Origin: Kluyvera genomosp. 3
GTDB taxonomy: Bacteria; Pseudomonadota; Gammaproteobacteria; Enterobacterales; Enterobacteriaceae
Direction of reading: 5' to 3'
Assembly (NCBI GenBank): GCA_002211745.1
Contig: CP022114.1
Coordinates: forward strand, 1,954,645 to 2,018,644
DNA: 64,000 nucleotides
Shown here: piece by piece, positions 56,574 through 64,000 of the stretch
Layout of the letters: each line of letters starts with the position of its first letter
Numbering within the stretch: position 1 is the first letter of the stretch
Translations under genes and position numbers: made by a program
Notes under the pieces: generated by a model
Seen by the model: only the letters and a program-made list of their open reading frames with translations
The model's database searches: none
Told to the model about the DNA's origin: nothing

Positions 56574-58381
56574 ATGAACTCTGTAATGTTACGGGTAACA
56601 AATCGCATTATCGAACGCTCTCGCGATACGCGCGCGGCTTATCTGGCACGTATCGAACAAGCCAAAACTGAAACGGTTCACCGCTCTCAGCTCGCTTGTG
56701 GCAACCTGGCGCACGGTTTTGCCGCCTGTCAGCCAGACGATAAAGCGTCGCTGAAAAGCATGTTGCGTAACAATATCGCGATCATCACCTCCTATAACGA
56801 CATGCTTTCTGCCCACCAGCCTTACGAACACTACCCGGACGTGATCCGCAAAGCGCTGCACAGCGTGAATGCGGTGGGCAGGTTGCAGGCGGCGTGCCGG
56901 CGATGTGCGACGGGGTGACGCAGGGTCAGGACGGGATGGAACTTTCGCTGCTGAGCCGCGAAGTGATTGCCATGTCCGCTGCGGTGGGGCTGTCTCATAA
57001 CATGTTTGACGGCGCGCTGTACCTTGGCGTGTGCGACAAAATCGTCCCAGGGCTGGCGATGGCTGCTCTATCATTCGGCCACTTGCCATCTGTCTTCATT
57101 CCGTCAGGCCCCATGGCCAGCGGCCTGCCGAACAAAGAAAAAGTACGCATCCGCCAGCTGTACGCGGAAGGGAAGGTTGACCGTAACGCGCTGCTGGAGT
57201 CCGAAGCCGCGTCCTACCACGCGCCGGGCACCTGCACTTTCTACGGCACCGCCAACACCAACCAGATGGTGATTGAATTTATGGCATGCAGCTGCCGGGC
57301 TCTTCATTTGTTCACCCGGATGCGCCGCTGCGCGCCGAACTGACCGCTGCTGCGGCACGTCAGGTGACCCGCATGACCGGCAACGGTAATGAATGGATGC
57401 CGCTGGGTAAAATGATTGACGAAAAAGTGGTGGTCAACGGTATCGTGGCGCTGTTGGCGACCGGCGGTTCGACTAACCACACCATGCACCTGGTGGCGAT
57501 GGCGCGTGCGGCGGGCATTATCATTAACTGGGATGATTTCTCTGACTTGTCAGAAGTAGTTCCGCTGATGGCGCGTCTGTACCCGAACGGCCCGGCCGAT
57601 ATTAACCACTTCCAGGCAGCGGGCGGCGTGCCGGTGCTGGTGCGCGAGCTGCTGAAAGGCGGGCTGCTGCACGAAGACGTGAATACCGTCGCCGGTTTTG
57701 GCCTGTCTCACTACACCATGGAACCGTGGCTGAACGAAGGCAAGCTGGACTGGCGTGAAGGCGCCACCGCGTCGCTGGATGACAACATCATTGCCACCTT
57801 CGATAAACCGTTCTCAAAACACGGCGGCACCAAAGTGCTGAGCGGCAACCTTGGCCGCGCGGTGATGAAAACCTCCGCCGTGCCGGTTGAAAACCAGGTG
57901 ATTGAAGCGCCGGCGGTGGTTTTTGAAAGCCAGCATGATGTTCTGCCAGCCTTTGAAGCGGGCCTGTTGGACAAAGATTGCGTCGTGGTTGTGCGCCATC
58001 AAGGCCAAAAGCGAACGGGATGCCAGAATTACATAAACTTATGCCGCCACTTGGTGTATTATTGGACCGCTGTTTCAAAATTGCGTTGGTCACTGATGGA
58101 CGACTGTCCGGTGCATCCGGTAAAGTACCGTCAGCGATTCACGTAACGCCTGAAGCCTATGACGGTGGCCTGCTGGCAAAAGTACGCGATGGCGACATGA
58201 TCCGCGTGAACGGCCAGACCGGCGAGCTAACGCTGCTGGTTGATGACGCTGAACTGGCCGCACGCCAACCGCATATTCCCGATCTGAGCGCTTCGCGCGT
58301 GGGACAGGCCGTGAACTGTTTGGCGCATTACGGGAAAAACTGTCCGGTGCGGAACAGGGCGCAACCTGTATTACCTTTTAA
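56574..58381 (+). CDS. edd: Phosphogluconate dehydratase
   Basis: About 603 residues, IlvD/Edd family iron-sulfur enzyme making KDPG from 6-phosphogluconate. Cluster-binding cysteines are in [12 protein letters not shown] and [26 protein letters not shown] and [17 protein letters not shown] are signature motifs. Four bases are lost: 56876-56878, 57283-57284, 58005-58006 and 58301-58303. The repaired end is [17 protein letters not shown] precedes ATG 56574. eda follows by 39 bases. Confidence 0.95.
56586..56601. promoter_or_regulatory. Second GntR-like site inside start of edd
   Basis: ATGTTACGGGTAACAA differs from the GntR palindrome at two positions and overlaps codons 5-10 of edd. With the upstream site it could support a repression loop of about 216 bp; unproven. 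Confidence 0.5.
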
Positions 58382-58420
58382 GATGACACGTTTTGTAGAT
58401 CTGGCGAGAGAATATTTCTG

Positions 58421-59060
58421 ATGAAAAACTGGAAAACAACGGCTGAAGCAATCCTGACCACTGGCCGGTAGTCCCGGTAATCGTGGTTAACAAGCTTGAG
58501 CACGCAGTACCGATGGCAAAAGCGCTGGTTGCCGGTGGCGTTCGCGTACTGGAAGTGACGCTGCGTACCGACTGCGCGATGGACGCTATCCGCGCCATTG
58601 CGAAAGAAGTTCCGGATGCTATCGTGGGCGCGGGTACCGTGACTAACGCACAGCAGCTGAAAGAAGTGACCGACGCTGGCGCGCAGTTTGCTATCAGCCC
58701 GGGCCTGACCGACGAACTGCTGAAAGCGGCTACCGCAGGCACTATCCCGCTGATCCCGGTATTAGCTCTGTTTCTGAACTGATGCTGGGTATGCAGCACG
58801 GCCTGAAAGAGTTCAAATTCTTCCCGGCTGAAGCGAACGGTGGCGTGAAAGCGCTGCAGGCGATTGCAGGTCCGTTCTCTCACATCCGTTTCTGCCCGAC
58901 TGGCGGTATCTCTCCGGCTAACTACCGTGACTACCTGGCGCTGAAAAGCGTGCTGTGTATCGGCGGTTCCTGGCTGGTTCCGGCAGATGCGCTGGAAGCT
59001 GGCGACTACGATCGCATCACCAAGCTGGCTCGCGAAGCGGTTGAAGGCGCGAAGCTGTAA
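58421..59060 (+). CDS. eda: KDPG/KHG aldolase
   Basis: 213 residues after repair. Class I aldolase TIM barrel: [18 protein letters not shown], catalytic Glu region, Schiff-base lysine in [14 protein letters not shown], phosphate site [11 protein letters not shown]. Splits KDPG to pyruvate and glyceraldehyde 3-phosphate; it also ends pectin/hexuronate breakdown via KDG. Two bases are lost: CC 58465-58466 ([11 protein letters not shown]) and GG 58758-58759 ([14 protein letters not shown]). Confidence 0.95.
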
Positions 59061-59104
59061 GGTGTCTGCTGTACCCGGTCTGATGATCGGGTAAGCAAAA
59101 GAAG

Positions 59105-59134
59105 GGCGGGTATGCGTGAGCAGCCGCCTTTTTT
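59105..59134. terminator. Terminator between eda and purT
   Basis: GGCGG/CCGCC stem with a 14-base loop and T6. A second small hairpin ACCCGG/CGGGT lies at 59071-59092. Ends eda and lies directly behind the convergent purT stop. Confidence 0.75.
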
Positions 59135-59135
59135 C

Positions 59136-60314
59136 TTATTCCTTAATAACGACGGCTGCCGCAGCGATTTTGGCGCGTTCAACGGCATCTTCAACGCTAT
59201 CGCCGGTGGCCAGCGCTACCCCCATGCGGCGTGAACCGGCGATATCCGGCTTACCGAACAGCCGCAGTTGCACACCCGCGCCAAGCGCATTCTGCACGTT
59301 ATCAAAAGTCACGTTGTTACTGGTCAGCGTTGGCAGCAGCACGGCAGAAGCGGAAGGGCCATACTGGCGAATGGCGCCAATTGGCAAGCCAAGGAAAGCA
59401 CGCACATGCAGAGCGAACTCTGAAACGTCCTGCGAAATCAGCGTGACCATTCCGGTATCATGCGGACGCGGCGAAACTTCGCTAAACACCACATCGTCGC
59501 CACAGACAAACAGCTCAACGCCGAACAGGCCGTAGCCGCCGAGTGCCAGCACCACCTCGCGCGCGATTGCCTGCGCGCGCTCCAGCGCCAGCGCGCTCAT
59601 CTGCTGCGGCTGCCAGGATTCACGGTAGTCGCCATCTTCCTGACGGTGGCCGACTGGCGCGCAAAAGTGCACGCCGTCTACGGCATTAACGGTCAACAGG
59701 GTAATTTCAAAATCAAAATTGACGACCCCTTCGACGATTACGCGCCCGGCACCGGCGCGGCCGCCTTCCTGCGCGTACTGCCACGCCTGAGCGAGCTGGT
59801 CTTCACGGCGAATAAAGGTCTGGCCCTTGCCGGATGAGCTCATCACCGGTTTCACGATGCACGGTAAGCCGATGTCGGCAACCGCCTGGCGAAACTGGGC
59901 TTCGCTATCGGCGAAGTGATAGGCTGAGGTTGGCAGCTTGAGGAGTTCGGCCGCCAGGCGGCGAATGCCTTCGCGGTTCATGGTCAGTTGGGTGGCGCGT
60001 GCGCAGGGCACGACGTGCTGACCCGCCTGCTCCAGTTCAATCAGCATATCGGTGGCGATAGCTTCAATCTCCGGCACGATATAGTGCGGTTTTTCCTGCT
60101 CAACCAGCGCTTTCAGCGCCGCGCCATCGAGCATGTTAATTACATAAGAACGATGCGCGACATGCATCGCCGGGGCGTCGGCGTAGCGGTCAACGGCAAT
60201 GGTTTCGATACCCAACCGCTGGCATTCGATCGCCACTTCCTTGCCTAACTCGCCGGAACCCAGAAGCATTACGCGCGTCGCAGCCGGACGCAGAGCTGTG
60301 CCTAATAACGTCAT
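59136..60314 (-). CDS. purT: Formate-dependent phosphoribosylglycinamide formyltransferase PurT
   Basis: Intact, 392 residues. ATP-grasp enzyme using formate and ATP for the third step of purine synthesis. [35 protein letters not shown] and [30 protein letters not shown] are typical. A PurR box lies 43 bases upstream of the start codon. Confidence 0.97.
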   Translation of the reverse strand: MTLLGTALRPAATRVMLLGSGELGKEVAIECQRLGIETIAVDRYADAPAMHVAHRSYVINMLDGAALKALVEQEKPHYIVPEIEAIATDMLIELEQAGQHVVPCARATQLTMNREGIRRLAAELLKLPTSAYHFADSEAQFRQAVADIGLPCIVKPVMSSSGKGQTFIRREDQLAQAWQYAQEGGRAGAGRVIVEGVVNFDFEITLLTVNAVDGVHFCAPVGHRQEDGDYRESWQPQQMSALALERAQAIAREVVLALGGYGLFGVELFVCGDDVVFSEVSPRPHDTGMVTLISQDVSEFALHVRAFLGLPIGAIRQYGPSASAVLLPTLTSNNVTFDNVQNALGAGVQLRLFGKPDIAGSRRMGVALATGDSVEDAVERAKIAAAAVVIKE

Positions 60315-60356
60315 TTTACCTATTCCACCGTCTCACGAAAATTTGCCGCATTATAA

Positions 60357-60372
60357 ACGAAAACGTTTGCGT
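60357..60372. promoter_or_regulatory. PurR operator of purT
   Basis: ACGAAAACGTTTGCGT equals the PurR consensus ACGCAAACGTTTTCGT read on the other strand. Confidence 0.92.
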
Positions 60373-60497
60373 GTGTCTCGTTGTCGGCAATCGGGCCGCG
60401 CTATCGCTGGATATTTGCGCATCTTTATGTGGAACAGACATATCCTGACATCAGCTCGCTTAGGCTGAGCATCTCACATATTTATACTGGAGGTCGT

Positions 60498-61139
60498 ATG
60501 TCAGGCTGGCTTAATCAACTGCAGTCTCTGCTGGGGCAAAAATCGGGTAGCGGTAAAAGCGACCTCAGCCAAATGCTGGTGCCCGGCGCATTAGGCGGCC
60601 TGGCCGGGCTACTATTGGCCAGTAAGTCGTCCCGAAAAATGCTGGCGAAGTACGGCACCGGCGCGTTGCTGGTGGGAGGCGGCGCGGTCGCTGGCAGCGT
60701 GCTGTGGAACAAGTATAAAGATAAATTACGCGCAGACCCGCAAACCGCCAGCCAGTACGGTGAAGCGCCAGCGCCGCTGGATGTGCGTACCGAACGCTTG
60801 ATTCTGGCGTTGGTCTTTGCGGCGAAGAGCGATGGACATATTGATGCCAAAGAACAGCAGGCCATTGAACAACAGCTGCGTGAAGCCGGCATTGAAGAGC
60901 AGGGGCGTGCGATGATTGCGCGGGCGATGGAACAACCTCTCGACCCTCAGCGTCTGGCAAGAGATGTGCATAATGAAGAAGAGGCGCTGGAACTGTACTT
61001 CATCAGCTGTGCGGCGATCGATATCGATCATTTTATGGAGCGCAGCTATCTGAACGCACTGGGCGAAGCGTTGAAACTGCCTCTGGAGGTCCGTGAGGGA
61101 TAGAACGCGATTTACAGCAGCAAAAACAGCAACTTTAAT
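60498..61139 (+). CDS. yebE: DUF533/TerB-like inner-membrane protein YebE
   Basis: About 213 residues: [14 protein letters not shown], a glycine-rich membrane segment ([20 protein letters not shown]...[19 protein letters not shown]) and a C-terminal TerB-like helical domain ([35 protein letters not shown]). One base is lost in the G run 61098-61100; repair extends the product to [14 protein letters not shown]. In E. coli the family is CpxR-induced. In E. coli yebF and yebG lie between this gene and purT; they are absent here. Confidence 0.9.
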
Positions 61140-61221
61140 GCGTTTTATCACCGCTTTTGCTTGCATCATTGTTTAATTTGTCCACCCTTATAGTGTGTGA
61201 CTAAAACAGAAGAATAACGAG

Positions 61222-63266
61222 ATGCCGCCAAAAGCAAAACGGATCCCTCACGCCATGACCTTGCATGGCGATACGCGCATTGATAACTACTACTGGCTGC
61301 GCGATGACACGCGCGCCAGGCCCGCGGTTATCGACTATTTACAGCAGGAAAACGCCTATGGCCGCCAGGTGATGTCATCCCAGCAAAGCCTACAGGATCG
61401 CGTGCTGAAAGAGATTGTTGACCGAATCCCGCCGCGAGAGGTTTCCGCCCTTACATTAAAAATGGCTATCGCTATCGCCAGGTCTTTGAGCCGGGCGTGA
61501 ATATGCCTTTATCAACGCCAGGCGCTGGGAGAAGAGTCGTGGTCGCTGCTGATTGATGAAAACAAGCGCGCGGCACACAGCGAATTCTATACCCTTGGAG
61601 GGCTAAACGTTGCTCCCGACAATAATCTGCTGGCGGTAACCGAGGATTTCCTCTCGCGCCGCCAGTACGGTCTGCGGATTCGTCATCTGGAAAATGAGAC
61701 CTGGTTACCGGAGGTGATTGAAAATGTTTCGCCGGGCGTGGTGTGGGCCAATGATTCTCGCTCGCTCTATTACGTGCGCCAGCACCCGACGACGCTACTG
61801 CCGTGGCAGGTATGGCGTCATCAGATAGGGGAACCCGGTACCCAGGACGAGCTTATCTATGAAGAGCAGGATGACACGTTCTACGTCAGCCTGCATAAGA
61901 CATCGTCACGCCAGTTCGTGGTGATTGCGCTGTCCAGCGCGACAACCAGCGAAATGCTGCTGGTGGATGCCGATACCCCGGACGCGAAACCGCAGACATT
62001 TTTAGCTCGCCGTAAAGATCATGAATACAGCCTTGATCACTACCAGGGGCATTTCTATATTCGCTCAAACCGCGAAGGTAAAAACTTTGGCCTCTACCGG
62101 GCGTAAACGGGAAGAGGGGACTGGCAGACAATTATCGCCGCGCGCGATACGGTGATGCTGGAAGATTTCACGTTATTCCGCGATTGGCTGGTTGTGGAAG
62201 AGCGTCAGCGCGGATTAACCAGCTTGCGGCAGATTCACCGGCAAACTCATCAGGAGACGGCCATCGCCTTTGACGATCCGGCCTATGTCACCTGGATTGC
62301 CTATAACCCGGAACCGGAAACGGCCTGTTTGCGCTACGGCTATTCGTCGATGACCACGCCGGATACCTTGTTTGAGCTTGATATGGACAGCGGCAAGCGT
62401 CGCGTGCTCAAGCAGCAGGAGGTGAAAGGCTTCGACGCCAGTCGTTATCGCAGCGAACGCTTGTGGGTAACTGCGCGTGATGGCGCTGAGGTGCCGGTTT
62501 CGCTGGTCTATCGCCATGAGCATTTTCGTCGGGGTAAAAATCCGTTGCTGGTCTACGGCTATGGCTCTTACGGCGCCAGCATGGACGCCGATTTCAGCAG
62601 CAGTCGTCTGAGCCTGCTCGATCGCGGTTTCGTCTTTGCTATCGCTCACATTCGCGGTGGCGGCGAACTGGGGCAGCAGTGGTATGAAGACGGCAAATTC
62701 CTCAAAAAGCACAACACCTTTAACGACTATCTGGATGTCTGCGATGCGCTGCTGGCGAAGGGCTATGGCGCGCCGAATTTGTGCTATGGCATGGGCGGTA
62801 GCGCTGGCGGCATGCTGATGGGCACCGTTATCAACCAGCGACCTGAACTGTTCCACGGCGTCGTCGCGCAGGTACCGTTTGTGGATGTGCTGACCACGAT
62901 GCTGGATGAGTCGATTCCGCTCACTACCGGCGAGTTTGAAGAGTGGGCAATCCGCAGGATGAAACCTACTATCGCTATATGAAATCCTACAGCCCGTATG
63001 ACAACGTACAGCCGCAGGTTTACCCGCACCTGTTGGTCACCAGCGGGTTGCATGACTCGCAGGTACAGTATTGGGAACCGGCAAAATGGGTGGCCAAACT
63101 ACGCGAACTTAAGGTCGACGATAACCTGTTGCTACTGTGTACTGAGATGGATGCCGGGCACGGCGGTAAGTCCGGACGCTATAAGAGCTATGAAGGGGTC
63201 GCGCTGGAGTATGCCTTCCTGATTGCCCTGGCGCAGGGAACCCTGCCAGGACAATCAGAGCGTTAG
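61222..63266 (+). CDS. ptrB: Oligopeptidase B (protease II)
   Basis: About 683 residues, cytoplasmic prolyl-oligopeptidase family serine peptidase cutting after Lys/Arg. N-terminal beta-propeller, then the hydrolase domain with [15 protein letters not shown], nucleophile Ser in [11 protein letters not shown], Asp in [15 protein letters not shown] and His in [11 protein letters not shown]. It is the most damaged gene: bases are lost at 61448-61450, 61496, 61508-61510, about 62103 (two bases, leaving an in-frame TAA), 62116-62119 and 62945-62947. After repair the alignment to E. coli PtrB is end to end. Confidence 0.92.
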
Positions 63267-63925
63267 CTATTGGCCGAGATAGTGCTTCAACGTTAAACGC
63301 AGTTCCGGGCTCATGCGGTCAAGGTTGTTAAACAGCCAGCGCAGGTAGCCCGGATCGTTTTTTGCCACTTCCGCCACTTCCTGTCCGCGGTATTTACCGA
63401 AGGTAAAGGTGCGCAACAGAGCGGGGCGCCCGGTGACGTCAACCATCTGTTCCGGCGTCCAGCCAGAGGTTTGTATGATATCGATCAGCAGCGCGGCAGT
63501 GATGTAGCAGTCATACAGCGCGCGGTGGTGATGTAGCCCGGCGGTGTGGCTACGTTCAGCTTGCGGGATTTGTATAACGCCATATTGCTGTACTTAATTC
63601 CCGGCCACAGGCGACGCGCCAGTTTCATGGTGCAAATCCATTCGCCATCCATCTCCGGCAACACGCGGCGGTCAAAGCTGGCGTTATGGGCGACATACCA
63701 GGGACTTCCCTGGTAGAACGGCACGACGTCTTCAATCCATGGTTTATCGGCGACCATTTCTTCGGTAATCCGGTGGATCGCCATCGCTTGCGCGCTGATG
63801 GGGCGGTCGGGTCGAACCAGGTGACTCATCGGGTTGACGATTTGCCCGTCAATAACATCGACGGAGGCAATCTCCACGACGCCTCCTTGCAGGTCACAGG
63901 TTTCGGTATCAATAACGCGCAGCAT
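63267..63925 (-). CDS. exoX: Exodeoxyribonuclease X
   Basis: About 219 residues; DEDD-family 3-prime to 5-prime exonuclease used in mismatch repair and recombination. Exo I motif VIDTETCDLQGG, Exo II HNASFDRRVLPE, Exo III region HHHRALYDCYITAALL. One base is lost at 63537-63539 (NVATPPG-LHHH). It ends at the base following the ptrB stop (convergent). Confidence 0.93.
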
Positions 63926-63947
63926 GGCGAACTCCCGGCCAAAAGGA

Positions 63948-64000
63948 CTAGCGTAATGGAATGATCTCGCCTTGCCAACCCTGAGCGCTTTTTCTGCCGG
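63948..64000 (-). CDS. 3-prime end of a gene entering from the right (probably yobB)
   Basis: The minus strand is open into the window edge and ends GRKSAQGWQGEIIPLR at TAG 63950-63948, 23 bases before exoX. In E. coli yobB (carbon-nitrogen hydrolase family) precedes exoX in this orientation. Too short for assignment by sequence. Confidence 0.4.
   Translation of the reverse strand, partial: GRKSAQGWQGEIIPLR

Overview
The window is chromosomal DNA of a member of the Enterobacteriaceae. From argS to exoX (about 32.7-63.9 kb) the gene order is that of the Escherichia coli min 41-42 region: argS, yecM, cutC, cmoB, cmoA, yecN, yecE, yecD, aspS, nudB, yebC, ruvC, ruvA, ruvB, znuB, znuC, znuA, mepM, lpxM, pykA, hexR, zwf, edd, eda, purT, yebE, ptrB, exoX. 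yebB, torYZ, yebF and yebG are missing. The left part holds the tar-tap-cheRBYZ and flhBAE operons and a second PBP2 gene placed as in Salmonella. A Citrobacter/Enterobacter-type genus fits, but I cannot name the species from sequence alone.

Layout. 0-3.2 kb: a large outer-membrane porin and a convergent dicarboxylate/amino-acid symporter. 3.4-9.8 kb: a perfect sigma-28 promoter followed by tar, tap, cheR, cheB, cheY, cheZ; cheA, cheW, motA and motB do not precede tar. 10-15 kb: an inserted AraC regulator, MFS transporter and GH78 alpha-L-rhamnosidase. 15.1-18.7 kb: flhB, flhA, flhE. 19-23.5 kb: a rhamnogalacturonide transporter and hydrolase (rhiT, rhiN) and a second GPH-family transporter, each transcription unit preceded by a KdgR-like operator. 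23.5-28.6 kb: PBP2 paralogue, tRNA-Ser(GGA), a cysteine-hydrolase/pirin pair and a divergent LysR regulator. 28.6-32.7 kb: the blue-light module bluR, bluF, ycgZ, ymgA, ariR, ending in a LuxR-type regulator instead of ymgC. The rest is the conserved housekeeping backbone, with an ERIC element, a REP pair and one IS3-family element inserted in the loop of the lpxM/pykA terminator.

How the genes work together. Pectin backbone breakdown (rhamnosidase, unsaturated rhamnogalacturonyl hydrolase and three transporters) is interleaved with chemotaxis and flagellar-export genes. The Entner-Doudoroff genes zwf-edd-eda with hexR, which would receive the KDG-derived carbon from pectin, lie in the same window. 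This metabolic link is inference.

Sequence quality. About 70 single-base losses, nearly all inside short G or C runs, break roughly two thirds of the genes, including the essential argS and aspS. I found no single-base insertion and no point-mutation stop codon. I read these as base-calling or assembly errors, not pseudogenes. The coordinates below give the whole gene, and the position of each presumed lost base is stated.
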